A DNA stretch of 64,000 nucleotides, taken from positions 62,001 through 126,000 of the forward strand of contig JAKLPV010000054.1 in NCBI GenBank assembly GCA_022013685.1, given 5' to 3'. Shown one piece after another: positions 43,191-50,750 of this stretch. Under the pieces are notes generated by a model. It saw nothing but the letters and a program-made list of their open reading frames with translations. It was not told where the DNA came from and ran no database searches. Position 1 is the stretch's first letter. Each line of letters starts with the position of its first letter. The position numbers were made by a program, and so were the translations under genes. This DNA is from Anaerolineae bacterium (lineage in GTDB: Bacteria > Chloroflexota > Anaerolineae > Anaerolineales > Villigracilaceae).

Positions 43191-44552
43191 ATGCAGGCCG
43201 GTAACGTCCAGAAACTAATTTCGATTTTTGAACAGTCCTTTAAGCGCCTGGATGTACAGGTTTCGCTTGAACGATTGGAAGTTTTGGCTGTTACCATCCA
43301 TCGTGGCATGACCGCCCAGGCTCGTCACTTTCACACCCTGGAACATGTCTTTGCTTTTGTCGATTCCAATGAACCGATTGGCATCCTTGCATCGCTTTAT
43401 CATGATATTGTTTATTATCAGGTCGACATGGGCTTTGCCCCGCATATTTGGGAGTTGATTTCGCCTTATATCTTGCATGTGGATGGAGATTTTTGCGTCA
43501 GCGACAAAATCTCTGCTGATGACCATCTTGCAAATCTGACTCTGGACGTGTTCGGTCTGCATCCCGGCCAACGGCTTATTTCGATGGCAGTTTTGAACGA
43601 GTTTCTGAGCGCCCTGGTGTTGAACAGACAATTGGGCGATCTGCTCAGCCTCAAAGATATCCTGCGCATGAACCTGTGTATCGAAGCGACCATTCCTTTT
43701 CGGGGCAGTACCCCCGATGGCAAAAATTATTTTGACCTCATGGAGCAACGCCTGCCTGAAATTGCCGCGCGACACGGTATTGACTTGAGCGAAGACGAGG
43801 TGATTGATACCTTGCGAATAGCCGTTACCTTTGGAAATAAGGATATCGAAAATTTTGCTGAAGCTGATCCGGGGCGATTTCTCGATAACACCTGGAAATT
43901 ACTGCCTGAAAGCAATGCAGCCCTGCGTCTGCCAGATGTTTATTCGATTGGCACTTATCGCCAGGCCCTGCAAAAGATGGCTGTTTTCTTTGAAAATCTT
44001 GATCCCCGGGCGGTTTTTAATCAATATCGTGGCGTGCCTTCGGACCAGGCATACCACCAGATGTTGCGCTATGCCCGCACCAACATTGATGTCGCGCGTG
44101 ACTACCTGAAGTTAAAGATCCTGTCCATGACCGTACTCGAAGCCCTGGCAGTTGCCACTGGCGGCGATGCGCCGGTCTCTCTCTTCATGGGCGATGTCCC
44201 ACGCGAGGGAGTCAGCATCAAGCGCCTGGAATACTTCCTGCCTGAAGTGGAAGACGCCCCGTGGGTAGATTATTCCTCGGTTATCTACAAGCTGCTCGAG
44301 TCGGGCCGCTCGAATGAGACCAGCTTCGATATGAAAAACTCTCCGCTCTCGCTTTTTCTGTATAAGAGTCTTCCGCCTGAGAAAATTTCGAATTGTATGG
44401 AACGCTCCCGTCTTATGTTTGCAGGGGAACTCTCTGCCCACGACTTTTTGATGGAAATTGACCGGCCGGTGGTGCGCGCGATTGCCAGCGCCAGTGCCAT
44501 GATGGTTTTTACTCGTCGTCAGGGCTTGCTGAAATACGCCAACCTGCCCTAA
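43191..44552 (+). CDS. Hypothetical protein with HD-type hydrolase N-terminal region
   Basis: The protein has 453 aa. Residues 45-75 read ARHFHTLEHVFAF then LASLYHDIVYY: His-x5-His and His-Asp as in predicted metal-dependent HD hydrolases. The later part (about 100-450) is helical, with a repeated set of amphipathic segments and no match I know. It may be a nucleotide or phosphate-ester hydrolase with a regulatory C-terminus; this is inference. AAGGTG precedes the ATG. Confidence 0.65.
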   Translation: MQAGNVQKLISIFEQSFKRLDVQVSLERLEVLAVTIHRGMTAQARHFHTLEHVFAFVDSNEPIGILASLYHDIVYYQVDMGFAPHIWELISPYILHVDGDFCVSDKISADDHLANLTLDVFGLHPGQRLISMAVLNEFLSALVLNRQLGDLLSLKDILRMNLCIEATIPFRGSTPDGKNYFDLMEQRLPEIAARHGIDLSEDEVIDTLRIAVTFGNKDIENFAEADPGRFLDNTWKLLPESNAALRLPDVYSIGTYRQALQKMAVFFENLDPRAVFNQYRGVPSDQAYHQMLRYARTNIDVARDYLKLKILSMTVLEALAVATGGDAPVSLFMGDVPREGVSIKRLEYFLPEVEDAPWVDYSSVIYKLLESGRSNETSFDMKNSPLSLFLYKSLPPEKISNCMERSRLMFAGELSAHDFLMEIDRPVVRAIASASAMMVFTRRQGLLKYANLP

Positions 44553-44565
44553 GTATCTTTTGTTG

Positions 44566-44571
44566 TATAAT
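44566..44571 (+). promoter_or_regulatory. -10 box of the gene at 44579, leaderless type
   Basis: TATAAT is followed by ATCCCCC and the ATG at 44579. There is no ribosome binding site and no clear -35 box. Confidence 0.6.
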
Positions 44572-44578
44572 ATCCCCC

Positions 44579-45085
44579 ATGTTTTCAGAAGAACGCACTT
44601 ACCGGCCAGAACTCTTGCCACGCCAGGGTGAACGCAACGCTTGGATATTGGCTTTGCTTGCCAGTCTTGCCCTGGCTTTGTTGCATTTCCGGGGTGTTGT
44701 GCCGTTCTTTTCGTGGATTTTTGTGATCTTCCTTGTGCTTTCCGCCGCCAGTATCTCGCTCGGCAACTGGATGGATCGTCACACCTCCCTGCGCCTTTCC
44801 GCGGATGGGACCGCTTTTGAGAACGGTCTGCGCCGCGTCAAATTGGCCTGGACCGAAATCAACGAAGTCCGCATTTTGCCCGCCCGCTGGGGAGAACAGA
44901 TCCACGTGATCGGCGCACAGGCTCATTTCACCTTTAATACCCTCGGCGAGTTGCAGTTCAAAGGTGAAAACAGAACCAAGGTCGGCTTTGCCCAGGGTCA
45001 GGAAATCTTAAAAGAAATCCTGAAAGCCAGCGGCTTGACCAATAAACAAAAGAACGAACAGTACGCTTATTATTCGCGCGCCTAA
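44579..45085 (+). CDS. Small hypothetical membrane protein with PH-like C-terminal domain
   Basis: The protein has 168 aa. Two hydrophobic helices at about 20-38 and 40-60 form a hairpin. The C-terminal 95 residues (LRLSADGTAFENGLRRVKLAWTEINEVRI in part) look like the beta strands of a bacterial PH-type domain, where the I/V-x-W-x-E/D-I pattern is frequent. It resembles the membrane-PH protein at 5834 in layout only. A strong terminator follows. Function unknown. Confidence 0.7.
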   Translation: MFSEERTYRPELLPRQGERNAWILALLASLALALLHFRGVVPFFSWIFVIFLVLSAASISLGNWMDRHTSLRLSADGTAFENGLRRVKLAWTEINEVRILPARWGEQIHVIGAQAHFTFNTLGELQFKGENRTKVGFAQGQEILKEILKASGLTNKQKNEQYAYYSRA

Positions 45086-45108
45086 AGCCACACGCTGTGA
45101 GGACAGGA

Positions 45109-45140
45109 CGCGCCTGCCGCAACACAGCAGGCGCGTTTTT
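45109..45140 (+). terminator. Intrinsic terminator after the gene at 44579
   Basis: CGCGCCTGC and GCAGGCGCG form a 9-bp GC-rich stem with a 9-nt loop and five T. It separates this gene from tyrS. The 150 bp that follow up to tyrS hold weak copies of the CCGAAGGAC / TGAGCGGAGG words, and no T-box specifier or TGG-type T-box core. Confidence 0.82.
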
Positions 45141-45288
45141 GATTGATGAGTGCAGTCCTCCCGAAGGACATCGGGACGATGTGAGCGGAGGCCTTGAGCG
45201 ACGACGAAAAGCCGAAGCCGAAGGACGATTCCGCCAGGATTTGAAATCATTTTATGTTGCCTATGGGCAAAATTATGGAGGCACCACC

Positions 45289-46500
45289 ATGAACATCAAT
45301 GAACAAGTCGAAATTCTTATGCAGGGAACCGAGTACGGCGATCAAAACCTGACCCGCCAGATGGAAAATGAACTGCGCGAGCGCCTGACCGAGGCCGAGA
45401 AACAAGGCCGCCCACTCAAGGTCTATTGCGGCTACGATCCGCGCACCGCCGACCTGCACATTGGTCACACCGTCACCATGCGCAAACTGCGCCAGTTCCA
45501 GGAACTCGGCCACGAAGTGACCTTTGTCATTGGCACGTACACCTCCCTGATCGGTGACCCCTCCGACAAAGACAAACTTCGTCCGCTTCTGACTCACGAC
45601 CAGGTTATGGAAAATGCCAACAGCTACGCCGAGCAGGCCTTTCGCGTGCTCGACCGCGAGAAGACCATCATCCGCTACAACCACGAGTGGCTTTCGGAGC
45701 TTTCTTTTGCCGAGTTGATCAAACTCGCTTCAAACTTCACCATTCAGCAGTTCCTGACCCGCGAGGCCTTCCGCAAACGTTGGGATGAAAACGACGGCGT
45801 CTACCTGCACGAATTCTTCTATGCCATCATGCAGGGCTACGATGCTTACGCCCTTCGCACCGATGTCCAGGTTGGCGGCACCGACCAGCTCTTTAATATC
45901 ATCACGGCTGGCCGCAAGGTGATGACTGCCATGGGCGAAAAACCCAATATCGGCATCATCATGGCCATCCTGCCCGGCACCGATGGCGTTGTCAAGATGA
46001 GCAAGTCGCTTGGCAACCACATTCCGCTTAATTCGAACCCTGAGGACATGTACGGTAAGGTTATGTCTGTGCCCGATGCAGCCATGCCGCAGTTTGCCAA
46101 ACTCGTCACCCGCTGGCTGCCCGCCGATGTTCATCAGTTCGAAAACGATCTTAAAAGTGGCCTGCTCCACCCGCGCGATGCCAAGATGCGCCTGGCCCAC
46201 GAGATCACGGCTACCTACTACAGTGAAGCAGAAGCAACTCATGCCCAGGAAGCCTTCGTGCGCCAGTTCCAGCAGGGGCAAATTCCTGATGATATGCCTG
46301 AATACAGCCTGCAGCCCGGTCAAACCGTGCTGGATGTGCTGATCGCGGCTGCCATGGTCGCCAGCAAATCTGAAGGGCGGCGCATGTTTGATCAAAAAGG
46401 TGTCCGCCTGGATGGCAATGTTCTCGATAAATCCGATGCCGAATTCCCCCACCCCGGCGTGTTGCAAGTTGGCAAACGACGCTTCGTGCGCGTAAAATAA
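45289..46500 (+). CDS. tyrS: Tyrosyl-tRNA synthetase
   Basis: The protein has 403 aa. Class-I signatures HIGH (in DLHIGHTVTMRKL, about 50) and KMSKS (in VKMSKSLGNHIPL, about 236) are intact. The tyrosine pocket region YAIMQGYDAYAL and QVGGTDQLFNI are normal. An S4 RNA-binding domain closes the protein (VASKSEGRRMFDQKGVRLDG). Length and motifs fit the TyrRS subtype common in Chloroflexota and other deep lineages. ATG 45289 has GGAGG; a longer in-frame extension of 64 residues is not TyrRS-like. Confidence 0.96.
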   Translation: MNINEQVEILMQGTEYGDQNLTRQMENELRERLTEAEKQGRPLKVYCGYDPRTADLHIGHTVTMRKLRQFQELGHEVTFVIGTYTSLIGDPSDKDKLRPLLTHDQVMENANSYAEQAFRVLDREKTIIRYNHEWLSELSFAELIKLASNFTIQQFLTREAFRKRWDENDGVYLHEFFYAIMQGYDAYALRTDVQVGGTDQLFNIITAGRKVMTAMGEKPNIGIIMAILPGTDGVVKMSKSLGNHIPLNSNPEDMYGKVMSVPDAAMPQFAKLVTRWLPADVHQFENDLKSGLLHPRDAKMRLAHEITATYYSEAEATHAQEAFVRQFQQGQIPDDMPEYSLQPGQTVLDVLIAAAMVASKSEGRRMFDQKGVRLDGNVLDKSDAEFPHPGVLQVGKRRFVRVK

Positions 46501-46510
46501 AACCTTTTTT

Positions 46511-46577
46511 GGACACGGAGAGAGCGGAGTTGCACGGAACTTATAAAAAATCCGTCAAATCCGTCCACTCCGTGTCC
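46511..46577. repeat. Inverted repeat closing tyrS and overlapping the aroKB end
   Basis: GGACACGGAG and CTCCGTGTCC are 10-bp arms 47 nt apart, with TATTTTTT after the right arm, so it may end tyrS transcription. It supplies the last seven residues of AroKB (RTRSGRI). The word GGACACGGAG recurs before rpsR near 62979. Confidence 0.6.
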
Positions 46578-48177
46578 TATTTTTTATCTCTTCAAGCACC
46601 ATTTCCTGCCAGCCCGCTACCTCGACCCCCACCTGCACCAGGCCGGGGCGCACCGGCAGCACAAATTTGATTTTCCCGGAGGCTTTTTTCTTATCAACCC
46701 CGACCGCTTTGATGATCGATTCGGGATTCATCCCGGCCGGGACATCCACCGGCAAACCGAGCCCCGTCAAGGCCCCGCGGATTTCGTCCGTTAACCCAGG
46801 GCGCGCCACCCCGCGCTTTTCTGCCATTTGAGCGGCGATCACCATCCCGATCACAATTGCTTCGCCGTGGAACAATTCAAAGCCCGAAGCCAGTTCGATG
46901 GCATGGCCGATCGTGTGCCCGAGGTTGAGCGCCGCGCGGAAGCCTTTTTCATACGGATCAGCTTCGATGACTTCGATTTTGACCGACATCGAGCGCCGTA
47001 CAACCTCGTCCAACCGGCTTTCAACCTTTTCCCAGCCTTGACTGCAAATTTCAAATAATCCCTTGTCGGCGATCAGCCCCGCTTTGACAACTTCTCCCAA
47101 CCCGGAGCGCAGTTCACGTTCCGGCAGTGTGGAGAGAGTTTCCGGGTCGGCCAGCACCAGTTGTGGCGGGTGGAAAGCGCCAATCAGGTTCTTGCCTTGC
47201 GGCAGGTCGAAGCCGGTTTTGCCGCCCAGCGACGAATCGGCCATCGCCAGCAGGGTGGTCGGGACGCCGACCCAATCGACGCCACGCAGGTAGCTGGCCG
47301 CGGCATAGCCTGCCAGGTCGCCGGTCACGCCGCCGCCCAAGGCAACGACGGTGCTTTTGCGGTCCATGCCCAAGGCCAGGAAGGCTTGCCAGAACCCGGC
47401 CACGGTTTCGAGCGTTTTGTTTTGCTCCCCGGCCGGGAAGATCACCAATTCGGCGTTGTAACCGGCCTCCCGCAGCGATTTCAGCGCTTGATCGCCATGC
47501 AACGCTGCGACATTGGAGTCGCTGACAACGGCCACCGGTCCGCCCAAATTGCGCGCCTTGAGCATTGCGCCGAGAGAATTTAACCCGCCGGGCTCAACCC
47601 GCACATCATAGCCGTGGCGTCCCATGCCGCGCACGTGGAACCAGCCCAACTGGCTCTGGATCTGTTTGACCAGTTTGGCCGGGGATGCGGAGGATGTGTC
47701 GATTTGCACGGGGAAGGATGCGTAGTGCCCGGCGCGGGCGGCGAGCAGGGTTTGGAGCTTTTGGGCAGACGCGCTCTTCGACTGCGCTTCGCTCCGCTCA
47801 GAGCTTGATAAAAGCGGCCTTTCCTCGCTCGATTCGGTCACTCGTTTTAGCAAGACATCGAAGGGGGCTGTTAGCAGAAGGACCCGTCCGTGCGACTCGG
47901 CCAGGGTGCGCGATTCAGGCTTGAGCAGCGCGCCGCCGCCCAGGGCGATGACGGAGTCGGATTTAACGGGTTCCAGGAGCAGGGTCGAGAGCGTCTCGTG
48001 CTCCAAAAGCCGAAAGGCCGATTCGCCTTTGGAAGCGAAGATGTCAGGGATTTTGAACCCGCTGCGATTCTCAAATTCAGAATCGAGATCGATGAAGGAC
48101 AAGTTGAGGGCGCGGGCCAGTTTTTTACCGAGGGTGCTTTTGCCAGCGCCGGAGGGGCCGTAGAGGAAGATGTTCAT
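46555..48177 (-). CDS. aroKB: Bifunctional shikimate kinase / 3-dehydroquinate synthase (AroK-AroB fusion)
   Basis: The protein has 540 aa. Residues 1-170 are shikimate kinase: Walker A GPSGAGKST (about 8-16), FIDLDSEFE, GGGALL and ERPLL. Residues 185-540 are 3-dehydroquinate synthase: ALGGGVTGDLAGYAAASYLRG, PTTLLAMADSSLGGKTG, and the metal ligands in RAALNLGHTIGHAIE and FHGEAIVIGM. It catalyses steps 2 and 5 of the shikimate pathway. The kinase lid contains a repeat-encoded insertion (47773-47804), and the C-terminal tail comes from another repeat. It is the last gene of the aro operon. Confidence 0.94.
   Translation of the reverse strand: MNIFLYGPSGAGKSTLGKKLARALNLSFIDLDSEFENRSGFKIPDIFASKGESAFRLLEHETLSTLLLEPVKSDSVIALGGGALLKPESRTLAESHGRVLLLTAPFDVLLKRVTESSEERPLLSSSERSEAQSKSASAQKLQTLLAARAGHYASFPVQIDTSSASPAKLVKQIQSQLGWFHVRGMGRHGYDVRVEPGGLNSLGAMLKARNLGGPVAVVSDSNVAALHGDQALKSLREAGYNAELVIFPAGEQNKTLETVAGFWQAFLALGMDRKSTVVALGGGVTGDLAGYAAASYLRGVDWVGVPTTLLAMADSSLGGKTGFDLPQGKNLIGAFHPPQLVLADPETLSTLPERELRSGLGEVVKAGLIADKGLFEICSQGWEKVESRLDEVVRRSMSVKIEVIEADPYEKGFRAALNLGHTIGHAIELASGFELFHGEAIVIGMVIAAQMAEKRGVARPGLTDEIRGALTGLGLPVDVPAGMNPESIIKAVGVDKKKASGKIKFVLPVRPGLVQVGVEVAGWQEMVLEEIKNRTRSGRI
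47773..47804. repeat. Short repeat inserted in frame into the kinase part of aroKB
   Basis: The block GCTCTTCGACTGCG to CGCTCAGAGC (32 bp) has GCTCT/AGAGC ends. It translates to a Ser/Glu/Arg-rich run (SSSERSEAQSKSA) in the kinase lid just after ERPLL. It shares CTTCGACTGCG and CGCTCAG with the element upstream of fabF. Confidence 0.6.
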
Positions 48178-48202
48178 GAATTTCTCGCTCAATTCGTTTT
48201 TC

Positions 48203-48275
48203 TGTCATTTCGAACCGCGTAGCGGTGAGAAATCTTTGGCATGGGGAAGATTTCTCGCTGTCGCTCGAAATGACA
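48203..48275. repeat. 73-bp MITE-like element between aroC and aroKB
   Basis: Terminal arms TGTCATTTCGA/TCGAAATGACA (11 bp) and inner arms GAGAAATCTT/AAGATTTCTC (10 bp). It has no coding capacity and fills most of the 109-bp gap. This type, beginning TGTCATTTCGA, looks like a dispersed non-autonomous element. Confidence 0.75.
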
Positions 48276-48286
48276 AGGATGGGCGT

Positions 48287-49456
48287 TTAAGCCCAAAAAA
48301 TATGTTCGCCGCCGGTGATGTGCAGGTCCGAGAGGCGGGGTTGGCGCAAGGCGGCGAAGCGTGGCAGCATCTCGGACAGGCTGTCTCCGCCCAGTTTGGC
48401 GAGCAGGGCATCGGCCAGGATAAAGGCCGTCATGGCTTCGAGGAGCGGCACGGCGCGCGGGACGGGACAGAAATCGGAGCGCTCGTATTTGGTATCCACT
48501 TCGAGGCCGCTGGCGAGATCGACCGAGCGCTGCGGGACAAGTGTGGTGGCGATCGGTTTCATCGCGGCGCGGATGATGAGCGCTTCGCCGTTGGTGACGC
48601 CGCCCTCCAGTCCGCCCGAGCGATCGGTGGGACGGGTCAGGCGCTCCCCATCGAGGCGGATGGCATCGTGGGCGCGGGTGCCGGGCAGGCGCGCGTTTTC
48701 GAAAGCGTCGCCAAACTCGACGCCTTTCATGGCTTGGACGGAGAGAATCGCTGCCCCGAGCCGGGCTTCGAGACGGGTGTCCCATTGGGCAAAGGAACCC
48801 AGCCCGACCGGCAGGCCGGTGGCGGTGATCTCGAGAATGCCGCCCAGGGTGTCGCGTTCCTGCATGATTTGTTTGATGCGCTCTTGCATTTTCTCGGCTG
48901 CGACGGGGTCCGGGCAGCGCACATCGTTGCTTTCGGCCAGGGCCGGGCGTTCGGCGAGCGGGATGGCCGAGAGATCGGCGTCGATCTCGCCGATGCTGCG
49001 CACATAACCGCCAACGCGGATGCCAAACTGGGCCAGGAAATGTTTGCAAATGGCCCCGACAGCCACTCGGGAAGTGGTTTCGCGGGCTGAGGCGCGTTCG
49101 AGCGAAGGGCGCAAATCGTTGTAGCCGTATTTGACCGCTCCGGTCAGGTCGGCGTGGCCGGGGCGCGGAATGCTGAAGGCCGGGATGGGCTTGTCTTTCC
49201 ATTTGACGTGGTCGGCATTGAGCACTTGCAGCGCGATCGGCGCGCCGGTGGTCTGCCCGGCCATCACGCCGGACAGGATTTCGGCGCTGTCTTTCTCGAT
49301 TTTCATCCGTCCGCCCGAGCCGGCTCCCTGTTGGCGGCGCAAGAGTTCGGTATTGATGATTTCGGGCGTCAACGGCAGCCCGGCGGGCATTCCATCGAGG
49401 ATGGCTGTCAGGGCCGGGCCGTGTGATTCTCCGGCGGTCAGGAAACGTAGGGGCAT
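48287..49456 (-). CDS. aroC: Chorismate synthase
   Basis: The protein has 389 aa. Signatures: GESHGPALTAILDGMPAGLPL in parts at the N-terminus, SGGRMKIEKDSAEILSGVMAG region, RPGHADLTGAVKYGYNDLRP and ERASARETTSRVA (about 125-137) with the FMN-site Arg residues. It forms chorismate from EPSP with reduced FMN. An AAGGAG site precedes the ATG. It follows the aminotransferase gene after 83 bp containing word-like repeats. Confidence 0.96.
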   Translation of the reverse strand: MPLRFLTAGESHGPALTAILDGMPAGLPLTPEIINTELLRRQQGAGSGGRMKIEKDSAEILSGVMAGQTTGAPIALQVLNADHVKWKDKPIPAFSIPRPGHADLTGAVKYGYNDLRPSLERASARETTSRVAVGAICKHFLAQFGIRVGGYVRSIGEIDADLSAIPLAERPALAESNDVRCPDPVAAEKMQERIKQIMQERDTLGGILEITATGLPVGLGSFAQWDTRLEARLGAAILSVQAMKGVEFGDAFENARLPGTRAHDAIRLDGERLTRPTDRSGGLEGGVTNGEALIIRAAMKPIATTLVPQRSVDLASGLEVDTKYERSDFCPVPRAVPLLEAMTAFILADALLAKLGGDSLSEMLPRFAALRQPRLSDLHITGGEHIFWA

Positions 49457-49472
49457 GGGGACTCCTTTTTGG

Positions 49473-49530
49473 GTAATTGGAGATTGGTAATTAGCGATTG
49501 GTGCTTGATATTTCTATTCTCGAATATCGA
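49473..49530. repeat. Word-like microrepeats between aroC and the aminotransferase gene
   Basis: The spacer reads as overlapping words TAATTGGAGATTGG and TAATTAGCGATTGG, then CTCGAATATCGAT. The second word family also occurs in the moaD-moaE spacer. No hairpin or T-run terminator is seen. Confidence 0.5.
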
Positions 49531-49539
49531 TTTAGCGTT

Positions 49540-50706
49540 TTACCAAATATCCAAATCACTCAATCGATTAAGCGCCTCGACCAGCTCTGCATCGGGAGAG
49601 CAGAAGGCCAGGCGGGCGTAGCCTTCGGTGCCGAAGACGGTTCCGGGTGTCAGGCTGACGCGGGCATTTTGCAGAACTTGGTTGGTGAAATCGACGGCTT
49701 TCCAGTCGCCGGGCAGTTTGAACCAGGCGTAGAGCGATGCCTGCGGCAGATCGACCTCCAGCCCGAGTTCGCGCAGGCGGCCGATGACCAGGTCGCGGCG
49801 GCGCTGGTAGATCTGGTTGCGCGGCCCCAGCCAGGACTGGTCCCCGCTCAGGGCTGCGATCGAGGCTTCGAGGATTGGCTTGAACCCGCCCGAATTGACA
49901 TTGGCCTCGATCGTGCCGAGCGTCTTGAGCACATCCGTATTGCCAACTGCCACCGCTGTGCGCCAGCCGGCCATGTTGTGCGATTTGGACAGGGTATTGA
50001 ATTCGATTGCCACATCCAGCGCGCCGGGGATTTCGAGCAGGCTGGCGGCATAGTAGCCATCATAGGTGACCTGGGTGTAGGCCGCGTCCGAAACCAGTAA
50101 AATGTCGTGGCGCAGGGCAAACTCGACCGCAGACGCAAAGAATTCGCGCGAAGCGACCGCCGAAGTCGGGTTGTTGGGGAAGTTCAGCCACAACAGCCGG
50201 GCGCGACTCACAATATCGGCCGGGATGGCCGCCAGGTCGGGTAGAAATCCGGTTTCGCGGCTGGACGGCACGATGAACGGCTCGGCCCCGGCAAAGCGCG
50301 CGCCGCGCACATAGCTCATGTAGGCTGGTTCGGGGATCAACGCCACATCACCCGGCTCGAGCAAGGCCTGCGACAGGTGGAAAATGCCCTCCTTTGAGCC
50401 GAGCAGCGGCAAAACCTGGGCGGTCGGGTCGAGCGTCACGTTGTGCAGGCGCTGGTAAAGCTTGGCCCAGGCCTCGCGCAGGGCAGGCGTGCCCTTGATC
50501 GGCTGGTAGCCGTGGCTGTCAGGCCGGGCTGCGGCGCACGTCAGGGCTTCGATGATATGCGGCGCAGGCGGCAGGTCGGGCGAGCCAATGTCGAGACGGA
50601 TGATCGGCGTTGAGTTGCCATCGGCGCGCAATGCGTTGATGCGCACATCGACAGCGGCGAAGAAGTGGTCAGAGATGCTGGTGGTGCGGGTGGCGAAAGT
50701 TTTCAT
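49540..50706 (-). CDS. Class I/II aminotransferase of the aromatic operon
   Basis: The protein has 388 aa. PLP lysine in TLSKSHNMAGWRTAVAVG (about 236); NFPNNPTSA carries the substrate-pocket Asn-Pro, and SDAAYTQVTYDG the ring-stacking residues. Sequence style is that of the DapL/ALD1-related group (LDIGSPDLPPAPHIIEAL), but the operon suggests an aromatic substrate such as phenylpyruvate or prephenate. ATG 50706 was chosen because a longer TTG/GTG form reaches into the end of aroE. Confidence 0.82.
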   Translation of the reverse strand: MKTFATRTTSISDHFFAAVDVRINALRADGNSTPIIRLDIGSPDLPPAPHIIEALTCAAARPDSHGYQPIKGTPALREAWAKLYQRLHNVTLDPTAQVLPLLGSKEGIFHLSQALLEPGDVALIPEPAYMSYVRGARFAGAEPFIVPSSRETGFLPDLAAIPADIVSRARLLWLNFPNNPTSAVASREFFASAVEFALRHDILLVSDAAYTQVTYDGYYAASLLEIPGALDVAIEFNTLSKSHNMAGWRTAVAVGNTDVLKTLGTIEANVNSGGFKPILEASIAALSGDQSWLGPRNQIYQRRRDLVIGRLRELGLEVDLPQASLYAWFKLPGDWKAVDFTNQVLQNARVSLTPGTVFGTEGYARLAFCSPDAELVEALNRLSDLDIW

Positions 50707-50750
50707 GGATTGTCCATTGGAACGCGGATTTTTCTTAAGAATCTCTGTGG

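Noticed and set aside
45097-45288. 64-residue N-terminal extension of tyrosyl-tRNA synthetase
   Set aside because: It would read through the terminator hairpin of the preceding gene and repeat words; the known TyrRS start aligns with ATG 45289, which has a good ribosome binding site.
45141-45288. T-box riboswitch before tyrS
   Set aside because: I looked for the conserved T-box core and a terminator-antiterminator pair directly before tyrS and saw neither.
48189-49202. Long minus-strand open frame (337 codons) inside aroC
   Set aside because: It overlaps aroC on the same strand in another frame, its product is very rich in Arg, Pro and His, and aroC has all family motifs. It is a high-GC shadow.
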